Of a stretch of 6,193 bases of DNA, positions 1 through 5,326 are shown piece by piece. This DNA is from Lachnospiraceae bacterium UBA3692 (GTDB taxonomy: Bacteria > Bacillota > Clostridia > Lachnospirales > Lachnospiraceae): assembly GCA_002372815.1 (NCBI GenBank), contig DFIR01000047.1:1-6193 (forward strand). The letters are read 5' to 3'. The position numbers were made by a program, and so were the translations under genes. Position 1 is the first letter of the stretch, and the number at the start of each line of letters is the position of its first letter. Under the pieces are notes generated by a model. The model was not told the DNA's origin. It did not search any database and saw only the letters and a list, made by a program, of their open reading frames with translations.

Positions 1-169
1 TATCCGGCTGTCTATCTTGCCTTCTCCACAGCTGAATAGACAGCTTCCTCTCTCTGCCTGTCTATCCGGCTGTCTATCTTGCCTTCCGCACAGCTGAATA
101 GACAGCTTCCTCTTTCTACCTGTCCATCCCGCTGTCCATCTTGCCTTCCGCACAGCCGGATAGACAGCG
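1..169. repeat. 62-bp tandem repeat array, 2.7 copies, each with an internal inverted repeat
   Basis: Copies run 1-62, 63-124 and 125-169. The first two are nearly identical; the third is partial and more diverged. Each unit contains GCTGTCTAT followed about 20 bp later by its reverse complement ATAGACAGC (7-15/36-44; 69-77/98-106; third copy 131-139/160-168 with one mismatch), so each unit can fold into a hairpin. The octamer CTGTCTAT, or its variant CTGTCCAT, occurs at 8, 58, 70, 120 and 132, and the reverse complement at 36, 98 and 160. The window opens in the middle of a motif, so the array probably continues to the left. No coding sequence is visible. It could be a REP-like array, a protein-binding array or a variable-number tandem repeat; function is unknown. 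Confidence 0.85.
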
Positions 170-278
170 CGGAGGACCGTCCGGCGCAGACACGACAGGA
201 ACCGACATCCCATAGCCGGGAGAGACACTTTTGAACGAGCGGCTTGATGTACCTGATCTGCGCAGCGCATCTGCCGGG
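162..278 (-). repeat. Left arm of an interrupted fold-back palindrome (matches 2266-2384 inverted)
   Basis: Read on the minus strand, this stretch is colinear with 2266-2384. Shared blocks are 265-278 with 2266-2279 (14 bp, one mismatch), 255-261 with 2283-2289, 246-252 with 2293-2299, 208-214 (TCCCATA) with 2329-2335 and 196-204 (CAGGAACCG) with 2339-2347. Spacing between blocks is almost the same in both arms. The outer end, near 165-190, is GC-rich and contains GGACCGTCC, related to the GAACCGTCC core of the right arm. No credible gene is present. The order and spacing of blocks argue for a real diverged inverted duplication rather than chance. Which family it belongs to (MITE, REP pair, structured RNA) cannot be told from here. 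Confidence 0.7.
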
Positions 279-317
279 TCAAAATCCGCAGCTTCGGGCT
301 GCGGATTTTGTTGACCC
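276..317. repeat. Stem-loop in the left arm; 38-bp insertion, terminator-like
   Basis: A long hairpin: AAAATCCGCAGC (281-292) pairs perfectly with GCTGCGGATTTT (298-309) around a 5-nt loop, and GGGTC (276-280) pairs with GACCC (313-317) after a small bulge. Stretches of four T/A residues at the stem base give a weak bidirectional terminator look. Compared with the right arm of the surrounding palindrome, 279-316 is extra: joining 278 to 317 restores CTGCCGGGCAATG, exactly the reverse complement of 2261-2273. It therefore looks like a small stem-loop inserted into the arm, or one lost from the other arm. Confidence 0.7.
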
Positions 318-326
318 AATGTCTGA

Positions 327-359
327 GGGGCTGTCGCATTTAAAAAAATGCGACGCCCC
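327..359. repeat. IS left terminal inverted repeat, folding as a hairpin
   Basis: GGGGCTGTCGCATTT (327-341) pairs with AAATGCGACGCCCC (346-359), leaving one unpaired T (332) in the outer arm. The same outer sequence with the same extra base occurs at the other end of the element (2240-2252), so the bulge is a shared feature of both ends. Confidence 0.85.
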
Positions 360-369
360 AAACTAACCA

Positions 370-406
370 GCGATAATCCGGCTTCCAGCCGGATTATCGC
401 TTTTTT
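370..406 (+). terminator. Inward-facing intrinsic terminator near IS left end
   Basis: A perfect 13-bp stem, GCGATAATCCGGC (370-382) with GCCGGATTATCGC (388-400), and loop TTCCA is followed by six T residues (401-406) on the plus strand. In this orientation it stops transcription entering the element from the left. It would not give a U-tract to the minus-strand transposase transcript, although the hairpin could still form there. Confidence 0.85.
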
Positions 407-506
407 ATTGGACTTTTTCGAACAATATCAGGAAAAGGACAATACTCCCCAAGGACATTTCCTGCCGGAAACATCCTCAGGTAAAGCTGTTTTGAGAATC
501 CAAATA

Positions 507-2132
507 TTACGCTGTTTTCAGGTCTGTCAGGAACTGGCCTGTCCGGCCTCCCTGGATCTTGAAATGCAGCTTATTGATGTTATGGGCGATGGCTGCCAGC
601 ACACTCTGTGCCAGCACGTTCTTCTTCCCACGGTACAGATACTGGCGAAATCCCATATCCTCTTTGATCACCGCAAAGCTGCCTTCTACCTGTATGCTCC
701 GGTTGATCCGCAGCTTCGTTCCGTATTCTGTCGTGATACGCTCCAGTGTTTCCTGCCGCTTCTCCTTCATGACCTTGGATATATTGAGCCGTTTGTTCCG
801 GCTCTCCATGGGAGTCTTGCAGTTGTTCCCCCGGATGCATTTCTTCTTGCAAGGACAGCTGCTGCAGTCCTCACACTCGTAGATCGTCACCGTGCTCACG
901 AAGCCGTTCCGGTTTTTTGAACGCCTTTCACCGACCGGAAACAGGCGTTTCCCTTGGCTGCATACGTACACATCCTCCGTTTCCAGATAAGTCATGTTTT
1001 CCTGACGGCTGATGTCCTGTCTGTACTTCCGGGTCTTTGAGATCTCGTAGTTCTGCGGCTTGATAAATGAAAGCTGGCCGTTCTTATCAAGAAAGACGTA
1101 CGCTTCTTCGCTCTCATAGCCGGCATCCGCGCAGATCTCTATGTATTTAAAGGGCAGATGCTTCTCCATGTCCTTCAGGAAAGGCACCAATGTCGTGATA
1201 TCCGTTGGACGGGGACTGACATCCAGCCAGGTGATATACTGGGCATCCACTGCGTGCTGCAGGTTATATGCCGGCTTCAGCTGGCCGTTGCGCATGGCGT
1301 CTTCCTTCAGACGCATGAACGTCGCGTCGTGATCGGTCTTCGAGTAGCTGTTCCGGTCGCCGCAGATATGGAGCTTCTGTGTATACTCCTTCAGCTTCCC
1401 TATATACTCTTCCAGCAGTTCTATCGATTTTTGGAGCGGTGTCTTCCGTTTTCCGATGCCGTGTACGAAAGTGATGCCCTCCGCTTTCTTTATTGCATAC
1501 AGCTTCTTCCGCAGGCGCTTCAGAGTACGGAGAGAGACCTGATCACGGAAGACCACCCTGATCCCGTACATTGCCTCGCATTCTGCCACCAGGGAAATGA
1601 TCTTTTCGCAGAGTCTGGCCTGGCTTTTCGTTACGGCTTTCTTCCAGACGAAGGTGTATTTATTCGCGTTCGCCTCGATCTTTGTGCCGTCAATAAAGAC
1701 CGTCTTTCCGGAGATCTCTCCCATGGCAAGAAGACCGGCGGTGACTTCCGCCAGGATATCCTTTGAACAGGCTGAAAGATGCAGGGAAACGAACCGGGCG
1801 ATCGTGGCGTGATCCGGGACCGGCATGCCTTCGAGAAGGAACATGAAGTTGATGTCCCTCCGGCAGGCCGTCTCTATATCACGGCTTGAAAAGATGCCGT
1901 TCATCGCGGCGTAGACCATGATCTTGAGCATCTGGCGGGGGCTCGCCTGATTTTTCCGGATCCTGTCGTAGGTACGATAGAGCTCCGAAAGATCCATTCC
2001 CTCCACGAATGCGCTCAGAAGGCGGACCGGATCGTCAGATGGGATCATGGTGTCCATTTCGAATGGAAGTTTGATTTGATAGCAGGCGTTATAAAGTGTA
2101 TAATCAGCCTGTAAAGTATTGAGTAGTCGCAT
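507..2132 (-). CDS. IS1182-family DDE transposase, intact
   Basis: A 541-residue transposase catalysing cut-and-paste or copy-type movement of the surrounding IS. The N-terminal part resembles the DUF772 domain (LPFEMDTMIPSDDPVRLL, residues 22-39). The catalytic core shows FIDGTKIEANANKYTFVWKK (D148), ADAGYESEEAY (D336) and VEGSFAVIKEDMGFR (E483), the likely DDE triad. A cysteine cluster (C420, C423, C426, C428, C432, C438) precedes the last acidic residue, as is usual for the DDE_Tnp_1_6 type, and may bind metal. Length is normal for the family and there is no frameshift. The ATG at 2132 is chosen because the segment after it (QADYTLYN) resembles the family N-terminus, but the ribosome binding site is poor: AGG lies only 1-2 nt from the start. 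An 8-bp inverted repeat encloses the start codon. No clear promoter was found. Confidence 0.93.
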   Translation of the reverse strand: MRLLNTLQADYTLYNACYQIKLPFEMDTMIPSDDPVRLLSAFVEGMDLSELYRTYDRIRKNQASPRQMLKIMVYAAMNGIFSSRDIETACRRDINFMFLLEGMPVPDHATIARFVSLHLSACSKDILAEVTAGLLAMGEISGKTVFIDGTKIEANANKYTFVWKKAVTKSQARLCEKIISLVAECEAMYGIRVVFRDQVSLRTLKRLRKKLYAIKKAEGITFVHGIGKRKTPLQKSIELLEEYIGKLKEYTQKLHICGDRNSYSKTDHDATFMRLKEDAMRNGQLKPAYNLQHAVDAQYITWLDVSPRPTDITTLVPFLKDMEKHLPFKYIEICADAGYESEEAYVFLDKNGQLSFIKPQNYEISKTRKYRQDISRQENMTYLETEDVYVCSQGKRLFPVGERRSKNRNGFVSTVTIYECEDCSSCPCKKKCIRGNNCKTPMESRNKRLNISKVMKEKRQETLERITTEYGTKLRINRSIQVEGSFAVIKEDMGFRQYLYRGKKNVLAQSVLAAIAHNINKLHFKIQGGRTGQFLTDLKTA

Positions 2133-2148
2133 ACCTATATTTTACAGG
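2108..2148 (-). promoter_or_regulatory. Inverted repeat enclosing the transposase start codon
   Basis: CCTGTAAA (2108-2115) and TTTACAGG (2141-2148) are perfect complements on either side of the ATG at 2132-2130. In the mRNA this gives an 8-bp stem with the start codon and the weak ribosome binding region in a 25-nt loop. It could reduce translation of the transposase, but regulation is an inference. Confidence 0.5.
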
Positions 2149-2153
2149 ACAGA

Positions 2154-2178
2154 CCGGGCTTTTCGAAGTCCGGTTTTT
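2154..2178 (+). terminator. Stem-loop with T tract, plus strand, upstream of transposase
   Basis: CCGGGCTT (2154-2161) pairs with AAGTCCGG (2166-2173) with one mismatch around a 4-nt loop, followed by TTTTT (2174-2178). It could terminate plus-strand (antisense) transcription that has crossed the element. In the minus direction it would form a hairpin in the transposase leader. Confidence 0.5.
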
Positions 2179-2187
2179 CCTTTTATC

Positions 2188-2217
2188 AAAAATAGCAGCC
2201 GTCAGGCTGCCATTTTT
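2188..2217 (-). terminator. Inward-facing intrinsic terminator near IS right end (bidirectional)
   Basis: GCAGCC (2195-2200) pairs with GGCTGC (2205-2210) around GTCA. AAAAAT and ATTTTT (2188-2193/2212-2217) flank the stem and give a T tract on either strand. For minus-strand transcription it lies between the right end of the IS and the transposase, so it would block read-through from the hydrolase side into the transposase gene. Confidence 0.75.
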
Positions 2218-2223
2218 GTTTGT

Positions 2224-2252
2224 GGGGCGTCGCACGTTAGTGCGACAGCCCC
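2224..2252. repeat. IS right terminal inverted repeat, folding as a hairpin
   Basis: GGGGCGTCGCAC (2224-2235) pairs with GTGCGACAGCCCC (2240-2252) around loop GTTA, with one unpaired A (2247) in the outer arm. This mirrors the unpaired T of the left end. The stem tip differs from the left end (CAC/GTG versus CATTT/AAATG) but stays paired. Confidence 0.85.
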
Positions 2253-2384
2253 GAGTTGGTCATTGCCCGGCAGGTGCGCCGTGCAGATCTATGTACATCT
2301 CCGGGAAGTGAACCGTGGCTCTCGCGGGTATGGGAGGACGGTTCCTGCCCGTATCCGCGCAGAGAACCGTCCCCTGCGCGGTGC
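2253..2384 (+). repeat. Right arm of the interrupted fold-back palindrome
   Basis: This gene-free stretch between the IS and the hydrolase stop codon is the inverted partner of 162-278. It begins with the inner segment CATTGCCCGGCAG (2261-2273), the reverse complement of the rejoined left arm. It contains smaller complementary pairs: GAACCGT (2310-2316) with ACGGTTC (2338-2344), and GGACGGTTC (2336-2344) with GAACCGTCC (2364-2372). An RNA from here would be highly structured with competing folds. No T-rich terminator and no reading frame with recognisable features were seen. Confidence 0.7.
2355..2381. repeat. REP-like hairpin directly after the hydrolase gene
   Basis: CCGCGCAG (2355-2362) pairs perfectly with CTGCGCGG (2374-2381), with AGAACCGTCCC in the loop. 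It begins 3 nt past the hydrolase stop codon. The loop and inner stem (CAGAGAACCGTCCCCTG) are nearly identical to the hairpin after the aldolase gene at 5258-5291, although the outer stem sequences differ. There is no T tract, so it is more likely an mRNA 3'-end or repeat element than a standard terminator. Confidence 0.65.
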
Positions 2385-3182
2385 TCATTCGAAGAAGTCC
2401 CGGATCCTCCGCCGGTAATCAGGCGCTGTATCGAAGGCCGCATGCCCGTAGCCGATGTACATGAAGAGGCGGAAGCCGGGGGTCTCATCCAGCTTCTCGG
2501 CGATCTCCATGGTCGCATCGGAATCCAGGACGGCGTCCTCGTAGACGCCCATCACGAGCACAGGGCACCGGATCAGGTGCAGCTCGCCGGTCACGTTGAA
2601 GTCTTTCATTCCCTGTGCCAGGATGATGAAGCGCTCGAACTCTTCTTCCGTCACCGTTTTTCCGGCATCTGTCAGGGCGCCGCGGTACTGCTCGAAGACT
2701 TCCGGCGGATAGATCTCCTGCCCGAAAGAGAGGTAGAGGCCGACACCGTCGCGGGCCTGCGCGAGACGGATCCACTCCCGGATGACGCCCTCCTGCTCCG
2801 GACGGATGTGTGAGCTTGTGGAGCCCAGCACCAACTTCCGCACCAGCTGGGGGTATTCGATGGCGATGACCTGCGCCATCATCCCGCCCTGGGAAGCGCC
2901 GAACAGGTAGATGTCGTGCAGGCTGAGCGCCAGCATCGCCTCCGCCGTGTCCCGGGCCATGTCCCGGACCGTGTAGACAGGCGGCAGCGCGGCGCGCCGG
3001 TCGAACACATAGATGGTATACTCCTCCGCGAAGGAGGCATACGCCTGCGCGACGGCCTCCGCGGAAGCCATCACGCTCTGCACGCTGAGTCCCGGCAGGA
3101 TCACATACGTCCGCGGACCGCTGCCGAACCGGAAGAACTGCATCTCAAACGTCTCCGTGCGCACTGTCTCGATCTGTATCAT
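2385..3182 (-). CDS. Alpha/beta hydrolase family protein
   Basis: A 265-residue, soluble, single-domain alpha/beta hydrolase with no signal peptide or membrane segment. The fold's usual features appear in order: PGLSVQS near residues 30-36 (likely oxyanion region), FDRRAALP at 60-67, the nucleophile elbow GASQGG with Ser97, an acid in GVYEDAVLD (probably D216, possibly D220), and GYGHAAF with His247 near the C-terminus. The substrate cannot be named; esterase-, lipase- and acyltransferase-like members look alike. The ATG at 3182 is preferred over one at 3224: GGAG lies 5 nt upstream of it, and the upstream lipoprotein gene stops 1 nt before it (TGA G ATG). The GGAG is inside the last codons of that gene, suggesting translational coupling. 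It is the last gene of the cluster, followed at once by a REP-like hairpin. Confidence 0.88.
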   Translation of the reverse strand: MIQIETVRTETFEMQFFRFGSGPRTYVILPGLSVQSVMASAEAVAQAYASFAEEYTIYVFDRRAALPPVYTVRDMARDTAEAMLALSLHDIYLFGASQGGMMAQVIAIEYPQLVRKLVLGSTSSHIRPEQEGVIREWIRLAQARDGVGLYLSFGQEIYPPEVFEQYRGALTDAGKTVTEEEFERFIILAQGMKDFNVTGELHLIRCPVLVMGVYEDAVLDSDATMEIAEKLDETPGFRLFMYIGYGHAAFDTAPDYRRRIRDFFE

Positions 3183-3183
3183 C

Positions 3184-4128
3184 TCATCTCCATTCCGGGG
3201 CAAAAAGTTCCGGGCACTCCGCAAACGGGATCTTCGCCTCCAGCGTGCCCACCGCGTAAGCGGTGATCGCGGAAGGTCCGAACCGGAACGTCACGCCCTC
3301 TTCGTCCACGATCCATACCAGAAAATCGCTCAGCTCTCCGTTCTCCGCAAAATAGTCGTCCAGGATCTCCCTGTCCACCTCGATCGCCGTCCCGTCGGCA
3401 GCGATCAGGTGCTCCGCGACATACGCTTCCGCACCGGCCATATCCGCGATGACATCCGTGCAGGCAAGCTCATTTCCGGTCTTGACGTCATAATTCATGC
3501 TGTCATAACCGACCATGCCGTGCGCGGCGCCGGGATAGTACGCGTCGATCGTCTCGCAGAAGCTCAGCACCTTTTCGTCGAAGCGCGCGACTTCGAGCGA
3601 GCTCATCATCCTGCCTGCCGGAAACTCCTCGGGCTTTCCGTTGTAATCCTTGCGGAAAGCTTCCGCCGTCCCGCGGATCTCCTCAAAAGCCTCCTCCGAA
3701 CTCGAGATCATCTTCAGGTCGTATCCTTCCAGCGAGCCCTGCAGGTCCGGATACGCGGCAGCCGCCTCTTCGGAGAGGGAGATCGTCATGTATCCGCCTT
3801 CTGCCAGGACGATGCCGTCCGCCTCCGCCGACAGGGGGTGTTCCACCAGCGGACAGACGAACATCGTATCCGCCTGCGCTTCTTCCCCGGCTGTCTCCGC
3901 GGCCGCCGTCGTCTCTTCCGTCGCTGCCTCCGCTGCGGTCGTCTCCGCAGCGCTCTCTGCCGCAGCTGTTTCTTCCGCCGCAGCCGCTGTCGTCTCCACA
4001 GCGGTCTCCGCCGCGGTGTCCTGTCCGGCAGGCGCGGTGTCCGCCGACGTCTTGTTTCCGCCGCAGGCGGTCAGTGCCGCCAGCAGGCATGCTGCCAGAA
4101 CGGCTGTCATTCCCTTGCGATCGTACAT
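3184..4128 (-). CDS. Lipoprotein with A/E/T-rich linker and DUF3298 (RsiV-like) domain
   Basis: A 314-residue exported lipoprotein. Residues 1-21 form a signal peptide (basic MYDRK, hydrophobic core) ending in lipobox LTAC, so Cys22 should be lipidated and the protein anchored outside the membrane. Residues 31-87 are a low-complexity linker made almost entirely of Ala, Glu and Thr, with repeated AETTAA-like units. The rest looks like a folded domain. AYYPGAAHGMVGYDSMNYDVKTGNEL (196-221) and FRFGPSAITAYAVGTLEAKIPF (281-302) match the pattern of DUF3298 as seen in the C-terminal part of RsiV. There is no transmembrane anti-sigma portion, so it is not RsiV itself. Function unknown; ligand binding at the cell surface is an inference. 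Start supported by AGAGAGG 6 nt upstream. It follows the asparaginase gene by 34 nt and abuts the hydrolase start. Confidence 0.85.
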   Translation of the reverse strand: MYDRKGMTAVLAACLLAALTACGGNKTSADTAPAGQDTAAETAVETTAAAAEETAAAESAAETTAAEAATEETTAAAETAGEEAQADTMFVCPLVEHPLSAEADGIVLAEGGYMTISLSEEAAAAYPDLQGSLEGYDLKMISSSEEAFEEIRGTAEAFRKDYNGKPEEFPAGRMMSSLEVARFDEKVLSFCETIDAYYPGAAHGMVGYDSMNYDVKTGNELACTDVIADMAGAEAYVAEHLIAADGTAIEVDREILDDYFAENGELSDFLVWIVDEEGVTFRFGPSAITAYAVGTLEAKIPFAECPELFAPEWR

Positions 4129-4141
4129 TTTCTGCCTCTCT

Positions 4142-4157
4142 CCGGCCGGGTGGCCGG
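4142..4157. repeat. Short GC-rich stem-loop between asparaginase and lipoprotein genes
   Basis: CCGGCC (4142-4147) and GGCCGG (4152-4157) form a 6-bp stem with a 4-nt loop in the 34-nt gap. There is no T tract, so it is not a usual terminator. On the mRNA it sits just upstream of the lipoprotein ribosome binding site and might stabilise or separate the two messages. Confidence 0.4.
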
Positions 4158-4162
4158 TGTGT

Positions 4163-5182
4163 TTATGCTTCCTTGTTTTCCCATTCTCCGATGGTCACTT
4201 CCCCGCAGAGGTTCAGCGAGAAATACTCGCGGATCTCCGCCGGGTCGTCCGTCTGGCCCAGGACCCACATGAGCTTGGTGAGCGCCGCCTCCGACGTCAT
4301 GTCATACGCCTGCAGCACGCCCGCCTCCAGCGCTCTCCGGCCGGTCTCGTAGACGGAGAGATTGCTCCCCTCATAGCGGCACTGCGTGCCGACGAGGACC
4401 GTGATCCCTCTCTCTGTCAGCTCCTGCAGCTGCGCGATCATGTCCCGCCCCAGGTACGGCATGCCGCCGAGCCCGAAAGCCTCGATATAGATCGCCCGGT
4501 ATCCCCTGTCCGCGATCGCGGGCAGAAGGGACGGGTCGAAGCCCGGCCACAGCTTCAGCAGGAAGACATTGTCGGAGTACTGCGTGCGGGCGCGGAAGAT
4601 GTCCTTCCTGCCCGGAAGCGCCTCCCGCCGGATGCGCATGCCCAGCGAGCTGATCTGCGCCACGTTCGGATAGTTGATGCTGTCAAAGGCGTCGAAACTG
4701 ACCGTCCGCACCTTGGACGCGCGGCAGCCCAGCATGACCTTGCGGTTGAAGGCCACGAACACCCCGCCGCAGCCGGACGCCGCCATGTGGATCGCGCAGC
4801 GGCAGTTCTCCATGGCGTCAGCCACCGTCTCCGTGATCGAGAGCTGGCTGCCCGTGACCACGACCGGAATGCGGATCCCCTGCAGCATGAACGAGAGCAT
4901 GGAGGCGGTGTAAGCCAGCGTGTCCGTGCCGTGCAGGATCACCACGCCGTCGCAGGCGCCGCGGACCTCCGCGATCCTCTCCGCCAGTGCCGACCAGTCC
5001 TCCGGAAAAATATTCGCACTGTCCAGCGAAGAGAACTCCTCCGTCCGCAGGAGCGTATCCCCCGAGACGATGTGCAGTTCCTCCGCCATCTCCGCCGTCG
5101 TGATGCCGGGAGACAGTCCGTGTTCCTTCGCGACCGAGGAGAGGGTCCCCCCGGTATTGATGATCAGTATGCGTTTCGCCAT
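4163..5182 (-). CDS. ansA: L-asparaginase, type I (cytosolic)
   Basis: A 339-residue enzyme hydrolysing L-asparagine to aspartate and ammonia. It has no signal peptide, consistent with the cytosolic type I group. The first active-site motif is INTGGTLSS (nucleophile Thr13). The second is VILHGTDTLAYTAS (Thr86, Asp87), with the supporting lysine likely Lys157 in CRASKVRT. PVVVTGSQLSI (106-116) and the C-terminal GTQCRYEGSNLSVYETGRRALEAGVLQAYDMTSEAALTKL region are also typical. The archaeal GatD amidotransferase subunit shares this fold but is longer, so it is unlikely. The ATG at 5182 is chosen over an in-frame ATG at 5251 because AGGAG lies 6 nt upstream and the protein then begins MAKRILIINTGGT, as expected. 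It is the first gene of the likely three-gene cluster. No clear promoter was seen in the gap after the aldolase terminator. Confidence 0.95.
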   Translation of the reverse strand: MAKRILIINTGGTLSSVAKEHGLSPGITTAEMAEELHIVSGDTLLRTEEFSSLDSANIFPEDWSALAERIAEVRGACDGVVILHGTDTLAYTASMLSFMLQGIRIPVVVTGSQLSITETVADAMENCRCAIHMAASGCGGVFVAFNRKVMLGCRASKVRTVSFDAFDSINYPNVAQISSLGMRIRREALPGRKDIFRARTQYSDNVFLLKLWPGFDPSLLPAIADRGYRAIYIEAFGLGGMPYLGRDMIAQLQELTERGITVLVGTQCRYEGSNLSVYETGRRALEAGVLQAYDMTSEAALTKLMWVLGQTDDPAEIREYFSLNLCGEVTIGEWENKEA

Positions 5183-5257
5183 TTTTATCTCCTGCTGCGT
5201 GCTCAGCGTCATCCCCTGCTGCTGATCAGCGGGATCTCTGCCCCGCAGCAAAGCAAA
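5183..5257 (-). promoter_or_regulatory. Leader of the asparaginase cluster with ribosome binding site
   Basis: AGGAG (5189-5193) decides the asparaginase start. Upstream are a perfect 10-bp palindrome GCTGATCAGC (5221-5230) and a small GCGGG/CCCGC stem (5229-5233/5242-5246), which overlap and would compete. I found no convincing -35/-10 pair on the minus strand. Either the promoter is atypical or transcription leaks through from the aldolase gene. Confidence 0.4.
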
Positions 5258-5291
5258 AGAGGAGACAGAGAGCCGTCCCCCTGTCTCCTCT
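5248..5291 (-). terminator. Intrinsic terminator of the aldolase gene carrying the repeat core
   Basis: AGAGGAGACAG (5258-5268) pairs perfectly with CTGTCTCCTCT (5281-5291) around the 12-nt loop AGAGCCGTCCCC. On the minus strand the stem is followed by TTTTGCTTTGC, a broken T tract, so it should terminate the aldolase transcript about 35 nt past its stop. The loop and inner stem match the hairpin after the hydrolase gene (2355-2381). Confidence 0.8.
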
Positions 5292-5326
5292 GCTCTTCTA
5301 TTTCAGTCGGTCACTTCCGCCGGACC

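Larger units (their letters stand above)
327..2252 (-). mobile_element. Complete IS1182-family insertion sequence, 1926 bp
   Basis: The element is bounded by inverted ends that both read GGGGCTGTCGCA from outside inward (327-338, and 2252 leftward). Each end is followed by a short loop and the inner complement TGCGACGCCCCA. It holds one transposase gene on the minus strand that fills most of its length. Terminator-like hairpins lie just inside both ends. Host sequence outside is the two arms of a palindrome. A direct target duplication is not clear: only GA is shared (325-326 and 2253-2254). Family assignment rests on the transposase sequence and the ends. The element appears intact and potentially active, with no frameshift or missing end. 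Confidence 0.9.

Noticed and set aside
1..169. CRISPR-like array
   Set aside because: The units are contiguous 62-bp tandem copies; there are no unique spacers between short repeats and no cas genes nearby.
116..361. Minus-strand 81-codon reading frame left of the IS
   Set aside because: It crosses the tandem repeat, the palindrome arm, the hairpin and the IS end, so it cannot be one ancestral gene, and it resembles no family.
348..920. Plus-strand 190-codon reading frame
   Set aside because: It starts in the IS end hairpin and runs antisense to the transposase; it shows no domain and is explained as a shadow.
325..2254. GA as a true target-site duplication of the IS
   Set aside because: Two matching bases are too few to distinguish from chance; the junctions alone do not settle the duplication length.
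2253..2384. Group II intron or reverse transcriptase remnant
   Set aside because: The GAACCGT...ACGGTTC pairing recalls intron domain sequences, but there is no domain V-like hairpin, no exon-binding pattern and no RT coding remnant.
3183..3224. Longer hydrolase start at 3224
   Set aside because: It would overlap the lipoprotein gene by 41 nt, while the ATG at 3182 has a well-placed GGAG.
3013..4272. Plus-strand 419-codon reading frame
   Set aside because: It is antisense to the lipoprotein and parts of its neighbours. The long Arg/Ser/Cys-rich composition comes from the repetitive GC-rich linker read backwards.
5183..5251. Longer asparaginase N-terminus starting at 5251
   Set aside because: The extra 23 residues lack similarity to the family, and a strong AGGAG is correctly placed before the ATG at 5182.
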